A stretch of DNA of 38,809 bases from DATBFG01 sp036558645 (GCA_036558645.1 DATBFG010000050.1:1-38809); one strand, 5' to 3'; positions 15,591 to 24,937 are shown, numbered from the stretch's first letter. The notes: generated by a model from the letters alone, not told the origin. Translations and numbers: made by a program.

Positions 15591-17255
15591 ATGAAGTCTG
15601 TTCTGAGGTGGTGCGCGGTTCCGCTAGTGGCAACAACGCTGGTGGCGCAAACTGCGACGCAGCCCAAGCCCAGGAAGTCGACTTCCAAGGCCACAGTCAC
15701 AGCCAAGGACGTGCAGGAATTGCGCGATGCCCTGGCAGCACAACAGCAACAGATTGAACAACTCAGGCAACAGATGCAGAGTCGCGACGCCGCTCTGCAG
15801 CAAGCACAACAAGCGGCGCAACAGGCGCAGCAGCAGTTGCAAGCAGCTCAGACGGCTGCAAACGATGCTCAACAACGAGCCGCTTCAGCCGAGAGCCTTG
15901 CTACCTCGCAAAAGGACACTGTCGACAAGCTAAGCAGCAATCTCACCGACGTGCAAACGACCCTTACCAACACTGCACTCAGCAGTCAGGAGGATCAGAA
16001 ACGCGTTTCCGCTCTGGAGGGGCTAGTTGGACGCTTCCGCTTCAACGGAGACATTCGCGTACGAGGTGAAAGCTTCTTTCAGGACACACCCGGCTTCGCG
16101 GATCGTAACCGCGCGCGTATACGTGTTCGCTTCGGGGTCGACGGAAAGTTGAACGACGACTTCGTTGCCGGCTTAGCGCTTGCGACAGGGACTTTGGGCG
16201 ATCCCACTTCTACCAATACGACAGAGACGAATTTCTTCGACAAACATACGATCGGACTCGATCGTGGCTACATCACTTACAATCCGGTCGCGCATAAGTG
16301 GCTGTCGCTGACCGGCGGAAAGTTTGCATACACATGGCAGCGGACCTCTGTTACTTTCGATCCTGACCTGAACCCCGAAGGGTTCAGCGAAAAAATCTCG
16401 TATGACCTTCATGCGGGTGTGCTGAAGAACGTCACCGTGGTGCCGTTCCAATTGGTTTACAACGAATCCTCAGGAGCGACAGACTCCTGGGCTTTCGGCG
16501 GACAGTTTGCCGGCAAGATCGTGGCGGGACCGTGGACGGCGACTCCGTCGTTCTCTTTGATCAAGTGGAATCAACCCGATGCCATACTGAGCGCAAGCGC
16601 TTTTGCTGTTCAGGCCCCCACAACAACGGGCGGACTCCCTGTGCCCGGTGAGGGCCCAGGCTGCGCGAAAGGATCACCTTCGACCGCCCCAGCGGGAGGT
16701 TGCTTCTTCGCACCAAACGGGATGACCAACGCCACTTACTTCGATCCCAGCGGCAAACCTCACTTCTATTCGCAGTTTTTCTACGCCGACTTCATCCTGA
16801 ACAACACGATCAAGACTGGGATGGAACGGTTGCCACTGAACCTGATCCTCGAATATGAAGACAACCTCGATGCCAAGGATCATCCACTCGACGCGGCCGG
16901 AAATGTGCTCACCGATCTGGGGAGCCAGTCACACGCGTACCTTGCTGATATCAGCTTGGGTCAATCGAAGAACAAGAACGACATTCAGTTTGGCTACGCG
17001 TTCCTTCGACAAGAGCAAGACTCTGTGATCTCATCATTTAACGAAAGCGATCAGCGCGCTCCGACCAACGTCGTACAGCACCGCATTTACGGGCTCTGGA
17101 AAGTACGAAACAACGTAACGGCGGCCTATACTCTGTGGACTGGACGAACCCTGAACAGCAACTTGCAACATGCTGTTCTGGGACCGAATGTGCTTGCAGG
17201 TCAAACCGAGCCCCACCTCAATCGAATGCAGTTTGACTTGATCTATACGTTCTGA
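15591..17255 (+). CDS. Outer-membrane porin, probably for phosphate
   Basis: A 554-residue putative porin. The ATG at 15591 is used because AAGGAGAG lies just before it; the longer frame from 15564 would include that site. A signal peptide (ending near VAQTATQ) is followed by a Gln/Ala-rich coiled coil at about 40-140, probably a trimerising stalk in the periplasm. A barrel region with strands such as FRFNGDIRVRGESFF follows, and the chain ends FDLIYTF with a terminal Phe. It follows pstS by 60 bases, before the terminator, so co-transcription and a phosphate channel role similar to OprO/OprP are likely. Specificity is inferred from context only. Confidence 0.8.
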   Translation: MKSVLRWCAVPLVATTLVAQTATQPKPRKSTSKATVTAKDVQELRDALAAQQQQIEQLRQQMQSRDAALQQAQQAAQQAQQQLQAAQTAANDAQQRAASAESLATSQKDTVDKLSSNLTDVQTTLTNTALSSQEDQKRVSALEGLVGRFRFNGDIRVRGESFFQDTPGFADRNRARIRVRFGVDGKLNDDFVAGLALATGTLGDPTSTNTTETNFFDKHTIGLDRGYITYNPVAHKWLSLTGGKFAYTWQRTSVTFDPDLNPEGFSEKISYDLHAGVLKNVTVVPFQLVYNESSGATDSWAFGGQFAGKIVAGPWTATPSFSLIKWNQPDAILSASAFAVQAPTTTGGLPVPGEGPGCAKGSPSTAPAGGCFFAPNGMTNATYFDPSGKPHFYSQFFYADFILNNTIKTGMERLPLNLILEYEDNLDAKDHPLDAAGNVLTDLGSQSHAYLADISLGQSKNKNDIQFGYAFLRQEQDSVISSFNESDQRAPTNVVQHRIYGLWKVRNNVTAAYTLWTGRTLNSNLQHAVLGPNVLAGQTEPHLNRMQFDLIYTF

Positions 17256-17278
17256 TTGAGGCCCAAGACTTGTGGTGA

Positions 17279-17310
17279 GGCGCCGCTCTTGTCGGCGCCT
17301 TTTCTTGTTT
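17279..17310 (+). terminator. Rho-independent terminator of pstS-porin
   Basis: A perfect stem GGCGCCG (17279-17285) and CGGCGCC (17293-17299) encloses a 7-base loop and is followed by TTTTCTTGTTT. It begins 23 bases after the porin stop. It also shows that the long open frame starting at 17272 is not the real start of the next gene. Confidence 0.9.
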
Positions 17311-17358
17311 CGAGCAGGCGAGAAAGGTTTCGTGCCTATGCTTTATACTGATTTATTG

Positions 17359-17742
17359 ATGAAACGTTTTTCACAATTTCTGGTCTGCTGGTTGTTTGTT
17401 CTTCCTGCTGCTTTTGCAGCTGAAACCCCCTTCCAACCAGGCAAGATCGTTGACATCGAACAGAAGGTAAATACCAAGGTCCTATATTACCTGGTGAACA
17501 CGCCGGTGACGAAAGATGAGCCATACTTTGATGTTTCAGTATTGGTGGGAGACACCACGTACATCGGGGAATACACGCCTCGCCATGCAAATGACACGCT
17601 TCCGGAGGACTTCAAGATTAATTCTCCAGTCCAGATTCGGGTGGAAAAACGGCGTATGTACCTGAAAGGTCCGGCCAGCGGAGAGGTGGAACTCGTGGTC
17701 ATCAAACGTCTCGGTCCAAAGCTGGAAACCGACAAGAAGTAA
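17359..17742 (+). CDS. Small exported hypothetical protein
   Basis: The product is 127 residues if it starts at the ATG at 17359, giving a clean signal peptide: MKRFSQFLVCWLFVLPAAFA, cut before AETP. The alternative ATG at 17338 adds seven residues. The mature part is beta-rich (KVLYYLVNTPV, YFDVSVLVGDTTYIGEY, INSPVQIRVEKRRMYLK), with a basic end, and resembles a small periplasmic beta-barrel or sandwich. I do not recognise the family. It lies 39 bases before ppk1 and 48 after the terminator, so it may begin the ppk1 transcription unit. Confidence 0.7.
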   Translation: MKRFSQFLVCWLFVLPAAFAAETPFQPGKIVDIEQKVNTKVLYYLVNTPVTKDEPYFDVSVLVGDTTYIGEYTPRHANDTLPEDFKINSPVQIRVEKRRMYLKGPASGEVELVVIKRLGPKLETDKK

Positions 17743-17781
17743 CCAACCATTTAGCCACAAGGAAGTAACACCCGCGTTTAC

Positions 17782-19929
17782 ATGGCTCGCATATCGCTCG
17801 ACAACACGGCTTATTACATCAATCGTGAGGCTTCGTGGCTGGAGTTCAATCGTCGCGTCCTCGAAGAGGCGCAAGATGAAAGCAATCCTCTTCTAGAAAG
17901 GTTGAAGTTTCTTTCGATTACCGCGAGCAATCTCGACGAGTTCTTTGAGGTCCGTGTCTCCGGATTAGTGCAGCAGATTGAAGACGGCTTCACCGAGGCT
18001 GGTGCGGATGGTCTTACCCTCGTACAAGAACGGGACCTGCTTTCAAGAATTACGCATGAATTCGTAGATGACCAATATGCCTGCTGGAATGAGCAACTCC
18101 GGCCGCAGCTTGCAGAGAAAGGAATCCGAGTACTTGGAATCCACGAATTGGATTTGAAGGCGCGTGCGTTTGTGGAGGAATATTGCGAGAAAGAGCTCGA
18201 CTTGTTACTGACTCCAGTCACGGTCGACCCGGCCCACCCTTTTCCGCGAGTCATCAACAAGGCACTCTGTGTCGCCTTCCTGCTTCGGCGTCGGCGACGC
18301 TCATCCATGACCTATACGGGAGTCGTGACCGTCCCACGGGCTCTTCCTCGCCTAGTACGACTTCCCTCGGAGGAGACCGTCGACTTTATTTTCTTAGCCG
18401 ATCTGGTCGCATTTCACGCGCCCCGCATGTACCACGGTTACGATATTGTCTCGTCTGCTGCATTCCGGGTTACCCGAAACAGTAACCTTTATCTCGCGGA
18501 AGAAGAAGCAAGAAGCCTTCTTGAATCTGTGCGCACCGAGTTGCACAACCGCCGGAAGGGCGATGCGGTGCGGCTGGAAATAGAGGCCGACGCCGATCAG
18601 GAAATCATCGAACGGCTGCGAACAAATTTCGATCTTGATCCGTGGCAGGTCTTTTCAGTTCATGGTCCGGTCAATCTTTCGAGGCTGTTCAATGTTTATG
18701 AACAGACCGATTATCCGGAGTTGAAGTTCAAACCTTTTTCCCCGCGGGAATTGCGCTTGACCGGCAAGTCAGCCGATCTCTTCGAAGAATTGCGAAGGCA
18801 TGACATCCTACTGCATCATCCCTTCGACTCCTACGATGCAGTCGTTTCCTTCATCGAGTCTGCGGCCGAAGATCCGCGTGTGCTCTCGATGAAGCAAACG
18901 CTCTATCGGACTAACGAACATTCTCTGATTGTGCCGGCACTCATCTCCGCTGCGGCAAAAAAAGAAGTGACGGCAGTGGTGGAACTAAAGGCGCGCTTCG
19001 ACGAGGCGTCCAACATCCGCTGGGCGCGAGACTTGGAGGATGCAGGCGTTCAGGTTTTTCATGGACTCGTGGGATTAAAAACACACTGTAAGCTCTCCCT
19101 TTTGGTTCGCCAGGATCCCGATGGTGTGACCCGCCAGTATGCACACCTCGGAACCGGTAATTACAACGCTACCACCGCTCGCATCTATACCGACCTGAGC
19201 ATGTTGACCGCTAATCCGCAGATTACGGCAGCAGTGCATGATGTGTTCAGCTTCCTGACCGCGTACGCGGAGCACTCCACCTATGATCCGTTGATGGTGG
19301 CTCCCTTAAACTTGGCGGAAAACTGTATTGCTCTCATCAATCGTGAAGCAGAACACGCGCGACACGGACGCCCCGCACATATCATCGCTAAGATGAACGC
19401 TTTGCTCGATAAGAACGTGATCATGTCGCTTTACCGAGCTTCGCAAGCGGGAGTGAGTATCGACCTGATCGTTCGCGGAGTGTGCGCATTGCGTCCAGGT
19501 ATTCGCGGAGTGAGCGACCACATTCGGGTTCGCAGTGTCGTCGGTCGCTTCCTGGAGCACAGCCGAATTTTCTACTTCCACAATGCCGGTCAAGAAGAAA
19601 TCTTTCTCGGCAGCGCTGACTGGATGCCTCGAAACCTGTATGAGCGCGTAGAAGTGCTGTTTCCCTTGAGAGATCCCATGCTTCGGGAAAGAGTGCGACA
19701 TGAAATTCTGGGGGTATACCTGGCAGATAATCTGAAGGCTCGCATACTACAGAAGGATGGTTCGTACGTCCGGCAGTGGCAAGGCGAGGGAAAGCGCAAG
19801 GCGGCCGTTCCCGGGTTTAGCGCTCAAGATTTCCTTGTTGGTTTGGCAGAAGGCAAGATTGCCATGGATGCGATTCCCGTGCCTAAGGAACAGAGGATTC
19901 GAAAGGTAAGAGTAGGGAAGGAAGCATAA
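17782..19929 (+). CDS. ppk1: Polyphosphate kinase 1
   Basis: The 715-residue enzyme polymerises the gamma-phosphate of ATP into polyphosphate, reversibly. It has the four-domain PPK1 layout: an N-terminal domain (INREASWLEFNRRVLEEA), a head domain, and two C-terminal catalytic domains of the phospholipase D fold. His435 in LVGLKTHCKLSL corresponds to the phosphorylated His of the E. coli enzyme. His593 in FLEHSRIFYFHN matches the second essential His. The motif GTGNYNATTARIYTDLS is also typical. Length is normal for the family. No clear ribosome binding site sits near the ATG (AAGGAAG is about 15 bases away). It is followed after 6 bases by a SixA-type phosphatase gene. Confidence 0.96.
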   Translation: MARISLDNTAYYINREASWLEFNRRVLEEAQDESNPLLERLKFLSITASNLDEFFEVRVSGLVQQIEDGFTEAGADGLTLVQERDLLSRITHEFVDDQYACWNEQLRPQLAEKGIRVLGIHELDLKARAFVEEYCEKELDLLLTPVTVDPAHPFPRVINKALCVAFLLRRRRRSSMTYTGVVTVPRALPRLVRLPSEETVDFIFLADLVAFHAPRMYHGYDIVSSAAFRVTRNSNLYLAEEEARSLLESVRTELHNRRKGDAVRLEIEADADQEIIERLRTNFDLDPWQVFSVHGPVNLSRLFNVYEQTDYPELKFKPFSPRELRLTGKSADLFEELRRHDILLHHPFDSYDAVVSFIESAAEDPRVLSMKQTLYRTNEHSLIVPALISAAAKKEVTAVVELKARFDEASNIRWARDLEDAGVQVFHGLVGLKTHCKLSLLVRQDPDGVTRQYAHLGTGNYNATTARIYTDLSMLTANPQITAAVHDVFSFLTAYAEHSTYDPLMVAPLNLAENCIALINREAEHARHGRPAHIIAKMNALLDKNVIMSLYRASQAGVSIDLIVRGVCALRPGIRGVSDHIRVRSVVGRFLEHSRIFYFHNAGQEEIFLGSADWMPRNLYERVEVLFPLRDPMLRERVRHEILGVYLADNLKARILQKDGSYVRQWQGEGKRKAAVPGFSAQDFLVGLAEGKIAMDAIPVPKEQRIRKVRVGKEA

Positions 19930-19935
19930 ACTCAA

Positions 19936-20466
19936 ATGATCGCGTATTTCTTGCGTCACGCCAATGCCGGAGAGCACCTCGCGAATCCTGCGAAGGACGA
20001 AAAGCGCGCTCTTGACGAAGCTGGCGTCGAGCAGTGTGGCGTGGTTGGTCGCGCATTGGCGGCGCTGGATGTTCAAGTTGACGTCATCGTTTCCAGTCCT
20101 CTCAAGAGAGCTACGCAAACTGCTTCCCTGGTGGGCAACGAGTTGAGCTACGAAGGAAAGTTGCAGTTGGAAAATTCCCTTCGTCCCGAGGCTTCCTTCG
20201 CTGATTTTCGGAAGTTGCTCGACAAGTACGCGAAGTATGAATCGATTATGGTAGTGGGACATAATCCCAATCTGAGTGAATTTCTGGGTCGAGTGGTGAG
20301 TGACACTGGTTGCGAAGCGTCTATCGATCTAAAAAAGGGGGCAGTAGCGCGAGTGGAGATGGGGCGGAGTTCAGCTACAATGCTGTGGCTCTTGACGCCT
20401 AAGATTCTGCGTACGATTCAAACCGCCGCCGCTGAGAGCTCTCGCCCAAAGAGCTCCCGGAAGTAG
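19936..20466 (+). CDS. sixA: SixA-type phosphohistidine phosphatase (histidine phosphatase superfamily)
   Basis: The product has 176 residues of the branch 1 histidine phosphatase fold. The catalytic start is MIAYFLRHANAGEH with Arg7-His8, followed by SPLKRATQTA, and His109 in VVGHNPNLSEF. These small enzymes remove phosphate from phosphohistidine; the name SixA follows the family, and its target here is unknown. It is tightly linked to ppk1 (6-base gap). PPK1 works through a phosphohistidine, so a link to the polyphosphate branch is tempting but speculative. The 3' end overlaps the convergent ppx gene by 49 bases. Confidence 0.88.
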   Translation: MIAYFLRHANAGEHLANPAKDEKRALDEAGVEQCGVVGRALAALDVQVDVIVSSPLKRATQTASLVGNELSYEGKLQLENSLRPEASFADFRKLLDKYAKYESIMVVGHNPNLSEFLGRVVSDTGCEASIDLKKGAVARVEMGRSSATMLWLLTPKILRTIQTAAAESSRPKSSRK

Positions 20467-21950
20467 TTCTTTTCTTTTTCCACTGCCCACATTTCAAGAT
20501 CCGCACTTGCACGTGGTTTTACCAAAAGCCTCAGCTCTACTCTTCCATTGCGCATTCGTGCCTTGGTGCTGCGTATTGCACCGCTGCGCCCCATATTGAG
20601 TGCCCTGGCGAGTCTGAGAATTATCGAGGCCTTGCGCACATTCTCCCGTTCCTCCGGAGGAACGTTCTTCATGGGCGAATCACTCGACATGGGACGCGAC
20701 TTGCCGAGGTAACGCGCGATCGCTGCGATCAATCGCCGTTGCTCGGGTGTGTATCCAATGATTTCAGAGTTCGAGATGATGTAATACGTGTGACGATGCC
20801 GCCCATTGCGGTTCACGTAATCCCCCACCTCGTACAACATGCTGGCTGCGGAGAGCCACTCCGAATATTCCGCAGGCAGGCGGTGAACTGCTTTCAGATC
20901 CGCGAAAAGGCGCATTGTCGATGCACGGACCTGCAGGGCGTGAGCCAGATCGATTCGGTAATGATCAACCGCCTTGCGGATCGAGTCCCATCGCTCGGAC
21001 TCGATTTGTTTTCCCGAACGCGTGCCGCGGTCATACTCTGCCGCCATCTGTGCCAGCAATCCGTCGCGCAATCCTAGAGGGGAATATCGAAATCCCGACA
21101 ATGCGCAGCGGCTCAGAAGTTCGGCATAAACAGCCGCACCACCGACAATGATCTCAGCCCGTTTCGGACCTACACCAGAAAGTTTCCGGCGCTGCTCGAG
21201 CGACAGGCGCGCCAACATTTTCGCAATTCGACGCATTTGTGTGCGCGACAGCGCAGCTGGGCGGACTCCTTTGGTTTTGTAAAGGCCGTGACCGATCGCC
21301 ACGAGGGCGGCAGCTGTGCCTGAGGTTGCAATCACCATCTTTGGACGGGCCCGCACGATGCGGTCGGCGATTCGTCCAATCTCACGTTCCACAAAGCTCC
21401 GCAGGCGGTTGAGCTCCGCCTTTCGCGGTGGGTCGTGGGAAAGAAACTCATTGGTCAAACGCACGGCGCCTAGCGGCAGGCTCACCGTGTCGCGAATGTG
21501 GCCATTGCTTGATAGCGTCAATTCGCAACTTCCACCGCCCAGGTCCACCATGAGCACCTCAGAGGAACCTATGCGCGGCGTGAATTGAACGATACCAAGG
21601 TGAATTAGTCGAGCCTCTTCTACTCCAGAGATGATGTTCACGGTCCAGCCGGTAGCGGAGCGCACCCACTCCAGGAACGAACGCGAATTTCGGGCATCGC
21701 GCAAGGCACTCGTGCCGACGACGCGAATCAAGTCGGTTCCCGCTTCCTGTATAGCACGGTGAAACCGCCGTAAGACTTTGATAGTGTCAGCCATCGCTTC
21801 CGGAGAGAGAACGCCTTCACGAAAAACCATTTCGCCAAGCCGCGTGACTTCCCGGTCTTCGTGAAGCGGGGTCAATGCTCGACCCTTGAGTCGCGCAATC
21901 TTCAGGCGAACAGAGTTGGAACCGATATCGATCGCGGCTAATGTTGGCAT
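20418..21950 (-). CDS. ppx: Ppx/GppA family exopolyphosphatase with C-terminal HD-type domain
   Basis: The 510-residue product belongs to the ASKHA fold. The N-terminal part has AAIDIGSNSVRLKI (5-18), VVGTSALRDARN, SGVEEARLI with the likely catalytic Glu111/112, and VDLGGGSCEL. The C-terminal half (about 310-500) is an HD-like domain including YYIISNSEIIGYTPEQRRLIA. Such enzymes release phosphate from polyphosphate ends or hydrolyse pppGpp. The polyphosphate setting favours exopolyphosphatase but does not exclude the second role. It lies 61 bases after the CHAD gene on the same strand, probably one unit. Its 3' end overlaps sixA convergently. Confidence 0.94.
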   Translation of the reverse strand: MPTLAAIDIGSNSVRLKIARLKGRALTPLHEDREVTRLGEMVFREGVLSPEAMADTIKVLRRFHRAIQEAGTDLIRVVGTSALRDARNSRSFLEWVRSATGWTVNIISGVEEARLIHLGIVQFTPRIGSSEVLMVDLGGGSCELTLSSNGHIRDTVSLPLGAVRLTNEFLSHDPPRKAELNRLRSFVEREIGRIADRIVRARPKMVIATSGTAAALVAIGHGLYKTKGVRPAALSRTQMRRIAKMLARLSLEQRRKLSGVGPKRAEIIVGGAAVYAELLSRCALSGFRYSPLGLRDGLLAQMAAEYDRGTRSGKQIESERWDSIRKAVDHYRIDLAHALQVRASTMRLFADLKAVHRLPAEYSEWLSAASMLYEVGDYVNRNGRHRHTYYIISNSEIIGYTPEQRRLIAAIARYLGKSRPMSSDSPMKNVPPEERENVRKASIILRLARALNMGRSGAIRSTKARMRNGRVELRLLVKPRASADLEMWAVEKEKNYFRELFGRELSAAAV

Positions 21951-22011
21951 CGCGAGGAGCTAGTTTACTGCGTGAGAGCAAACCAAGGACTGGAATTTAA
22001 ACACATCACAA

Positions 22012-22854
22012 CTATGCAACTGCAGCCTTCGCTTGCACACTTGCCTGTGGCTTCCGGGGCACGGGCGCTGAACCGGGTGCCTGCTGAAGTGAGTTGCGGG
22101 TTTCGTTGAGGATATTGACAGCCTGATGAAACTTTGTACGTGTGATGTTTTGTAGCGCCGCAAAGAGGGGAGATTTTTCCGCACTGCCAAAGGTCCGCTT
22201 AGCCCTCTCGGTGAGTTGCAGCCAGTCATGCCACTCTCCAAGGATGTCCTGCAGGTTCTTAAGTTGGCCGACGAACTCGCGAACGTTCGGCTCATCACTG
22301 GACATCTCTGCAACATATCTAGCCCGTTTCCCCACAACACGGTAGCGATGTAGCATCCGTTCGTCTGGCGCGGAATTCACCTGAACCAAATCATCCAGGA
22401 TTCGTTTTGCTGTGGACAGAAGATCGATGCCAGGCGACAGTTGTAGATCCGTTTTCAGACGTTTGAGCCGCTTACGGAGGTCACGAACTGTTTTCTTATC
22501 AAGGCTCTGCGAAACTTGTTTTTCTCGTTGAAGGCGCTCGTCAAGCAAATCTCTAATTAGGCGCGACTTGCTCTTGGCTGCTTGAGGGATCTTGAGATTC
22601 CGCAACATCGTCACCTGAACATCGAGGTCACGAACCCTGCCTGTCTTTTTTCTCAGTTTGCAAAGTTGTTTCGATAGTTTTTGCTGGTATCGCGGTCCAT
22701 CTTTGGAAATCTCACGCAAGATTGTTTCGACCCGGCGGCTTTGGGTGCGAAACTTGTGGATCACTGGCGCTGAAGGCTGAGAAGCTAAGCTTGCAAGACA
22801 CCGTTCGGTTCGACCAATGGTAGCGCGAGTGGATTGTCGAAAGTTGTCTTGCAT
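22012..22854 (-). CDS. CHAD domain protein, likely polyphosphate-binding
   Basis: The 280-residue protein is almost entirely one CHAD domain (conserved histidine alpha-helical domain). The conserved basic and His residues are visible: HKFRTQSRRVET with His33, Arg36, Arg40 and Arg41; KKTGRVRDLDV; LHRYRVVGKRARY with His169; and LGEWHDW with His209. CHAD domains bind polyphosphate through this positive surface and localise to polyphosphate granules. No CYTH domain is fused. Encoded just upstream of ppx and divergent from pstC, it fits a polyphosphate storage role. No strong ribosome binding site is seen before the ATG. Confidence 0.92.
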   Translation of the reverse strand: MQDNFRQSTRATIGRTERCLASLASQPSAPVIHKFRTQSRRVETILREISKDGPRYQQKLSKQLCKLRKKTGRVRDLDVQVTMLRNLKIPQAAKSKSRLIRDLLDERLQREKQVSQSLDKKTVRDLRKRLKRLKTDLQLSPGIDLLSTAKRILDDLVQVNSAPDERMLHRYRVVGKRARYVAEMSSDEPNVREFVGQLKNLQDILGEWHDWLQLTERAKRTFGSAEKSPLFAALQNITRTKFHQAVNILNETRNSLQQAPGSAPVPRKPQASVQAKAAVA

Positions 22855-22977
22855 ACCATTCCAGAGGGCAAAAGGTTACAGGTCCAAACCCACTGCAGTC
22901 ACGCAAAAACTGACTGAATTGTCAGGGCTTAGTAAAACGGCGACAAAGGTGACTGACCCTGCAAATGAGGCTGCTAT

Positions 22978-23010
22978 TTTAACACTACTGTAACAAGACT
23001 CTGCTAGGTT
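22978..23010 (+). promoter_or_regulatory. Second Pho-box-like site and -10 element, upstream of pstC
   Basis: TTTAACA (22978) and TGTAACA (22989) are spaced exactly 11 bases apart. The second is identical to the last unit of the pstS array. TAGGTT (23005-23010) follows by 9 bases, the same distance as at pstS, though it is a weak -10 match. The start would be close to the pstC ATG at 23017. A single TGTAACC on the minus strand (22880-22874) faces the CHAD gene. Confidence 0.5.
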
Positions 23011-23016
23011 CCAATC

Positions 23017-24051
23017 ATGGCCGACCAAGCTATTCGACCGCCGCGCTTGACGGGGCCGCAACCTGTTGAAAAACAAAAAGTTTCGGCGGAGCCTGGCATG
23101 AAAGAGCAAGAGTCTCTTGCGGGAACGTTCCACCCGATTGCGGATCATTTGTTCCAGGGTTTGATCGTTCTTTGTGGTGTGAGCGTCCTGGCCATCGTCG
23201 CGCTGATTGTCTTCGAACTGATCACGAAATCCACTTTGTCATGGCATGCCTTCGGCTGGAGCTTCTTCGGCAGAAGCGAATGGGATCCGGTCAATGATCA
23301 ATTCGGAGCATTACCGTTCATTTACGGAACAATTGTTTCATCCATACTGGCCTTGGTCATAGCGGTGCCACTTGCGGTTGGCGTAGCCGTATTCATTACG
23401 GAGATGTGTCCCGAGTGGTTGAGAGTGCCACTGGCATTCACTACCGAACTGCTGGCTGCCATCCCCAGCGTGATTTATGGATTGTGGGCGATCTTCGTAC
23501 TCGTGCCAATCTTGCGGACAGATGTTGAGCCGTTGCTCGCACGCCTGTTCGGGTGGACGGGACTCTTTGAAGGCACGCCGTTCGGTATCGGAATGCTGGC
23601 AGCGGGAATCATTCTGGCGATCATGGTTGTTCCAATTGTCTCTTCGATTACGCGCGAGGTGATGACGGCGGTGCCGCGCCAGCAACGCGAAGCGGTGCTT
23701 GCGCTAGGAGCGACCCGCTGGGAGATGATCCGCATTGGCGTGCTGCGCAATGCGCGCGCCGGCATCATGGGTGGAATTATTTTAGGTCTTGGCCGCGCAT
23801 TGGGTGAGACGATGGCTGTCACAATGGTGATCGGCAATCGTCCGGAGATTGCGCGTTCCTTGTTTGCTCCCGGTTATACGATGGCGAGCGTAATCGCAAA
23901 TGAATTCAGCGAAGCCACCGGCGATCTTTACTTAAGTTCGCTGGTAGAAGTTGGACTTGCGCTGTTCCTGGTGACAATCATTGTGAACGCTATCGCGCAG
24001 TTCCTGGTTTGGACAGTTACGCGTGGAACGCCGGCAAGAAGCAATGCCTAA
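23017..24051 (+). CDS. pstC: Phosphate ABC transporter permease PstC
   Basis: The 344-residue inner-membrane subunit of the phosphate importer has about six membrane helices and the EAA loop VPRQQREAVLALGATRWEMI, which contacts the ATPase. Further family landmarks are AAIPSVIYGLWAIFVLVP and GRALGETMAVTMVIGN. A hydrophilic N-terminal extension of about 45 residues precedes the first helix and makes it slightly long for the family. The stop overlaps the start of pstA by 8 bases. A Pho-like site lies directly upstream. Confidence 0.95.
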   Translation: MADQAIRPPRLTGPQPVEKQKVSAEPGMKEQESLAGTFHPIADHLFQGLIVLCGVSVLAIVALIVFELITKSTLSWHAFGWSFFGRSEWDPVNDQFGALPFIYGTIVSSILALVIAVPLAVGVAVFITEMCPEWLRVPLAFTTELLAAIPSVIYGLWAIFVLVPILRTDVEPLLARLFGWTGLFEGTPFGIGMLAAGIILAIMVVPIVSSITREVMTAVPRQQREAVLALGATRWEMIRIGVLRNARAGIMGGIILGLGRALGETMAVTMVIGNRPEIARSLFAPGYTMASVIANEFSEATGDLYLSSLVEVGLALFLVTIIVNAIAQFLVWTVTRGTPARSNA

Positions 24052-24934
24052 GACTAATTCAGCACTTCCGCAGGATTGGACTGCCGCTCCCATTGGCGTG
24101 GGTCGCCAAGTGAAGGACTGGTTTGCCACGTCTCTGGCTGTAGCAGCGGTCATCCTGGTTCTCGCACCGCTGATTGCGGTCTTCGGATATCTCGTCTACA
24201 AGGGCATCGGCTCGATCAATCTCGATTTCCTGACCCAAACACCGAAGCCCGTAGGTGAGGCTGGAGGAGGCATGGCGAACGCGATCGCAGGATCGTGTCT
24301 GATCCTGCTGATTGGTAGTATCTTCGGCGTGCCCCTTGGGATTGGAGCGGGAATATATCTCGCGGAGTACGGGCGGGGACGATTCGGGGATGTAATTCGT
24401 TTCACGGCGGATGTACTGAACGGAGTTCCCTCAATTATTGTTGGAATTGTTGCCTATGGACTCGTGGTCCTCACGCAGGGCCACTTCTCAGCCCTGGCGG
24501 GCGGTGTGGCGCTAGCTATCATGATGGTGCCGACTATCACGCGCGCGACCGAGGAGATGCTGCTTCTGGTACCGAACTCCGTACGGGAAGCCGCCTATGG
24601 CTTGGGTGTCGCCCGGTGGCGTACCACTCTCTCAATTACCTTGCGCACTGCTACCTCGGGAGTCATCACGGGCGTAATGCTGGCATTTGCTCGCGTTGCC
24701 GGAGAAACTGCTCCGCTTCTGTTTACCGCCTTTGGTAATCAATATTGGAATTGGAAGATCAACGAACCGACCGCCGCACTGCCCCTACAAATCTTCGCTT
24801 ATGCTATTTCGCCGTTCGATGAGTGGCACCGGCAGGCTTGGGCAGGCGCACTGATCCTGATCGTTCTGATCGTAATTTCGGTAACAGCCGTGCGTATTGC
24901 TGCGAGCCGTGGAATGCTCAAGGGAGCGAGTTGA
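24044..24934 (+). CDS. pstA: Phosphate ABC transporter permease PstA
   Basis: The second permease, 296 residues from the ATG at 24044, overlaps pstC by 8 bases. A GTG at 24023 in the same frame is a less likely start. It has about six membrane helices, the EAA loop VPNSVREAAYGLGVARWRTT, and the conserved VLNGVPSIIVGIVAYGLVV and ARVAGETAPLLFTAFGN. With PstC it forms the phosphate channel in the inner membrane. pstB follows after 3 bases. Confidence 0.95.
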   Translation: MPKTNSALPQDWTAAPIGVGRQVKDWFATSLAVAAVILVLAPLIAVFGYLVYKGIGSINLDFLTQTPKPVGEAGGGMANAIAGSCLILLIGSIFGVPLGIGAGIYLAEYGRGRFGDVIRFTADVLNGVPSIIVGIVAYGLVVLTQGHFSALAGGVALAIMMVPTITRATEEMLLLVPNSVREAAYGLGVARWRTTLSITLRTATSGVITGVMLAFARVAGETAPLLFTAFGNQYWNWKINEPTAALPLQIFAYAISPFDEWHRQAWAGALILIVLIVISVTAVRIAASRGMLKGAS

Positions 24935-24937
24935 GAT

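Noticed and set aside
15731..15850. CAA/CAG-rich stretch in the porin gene as a possible repeat array or CRISPR
   Set aside because: The pattern follows codons of a Gln/Ala-rich coiled coil; there are no regular repeats with unique spacers. No CRISPR array is seen anywhere in the window.
15624..15875. Leu/Cys-rich minus-strand frame resembling a membrane protein
   Set aside because: It is the antisense of the Gln/Ala coiled-coil codons of the porin, which produces false Leu and Cys runs.
17272..17358. Upstream extension of the small exported protein
   Set aside because: It would start inside the terminator region of the porin gene and hide the signal peptide that begins at 17359.
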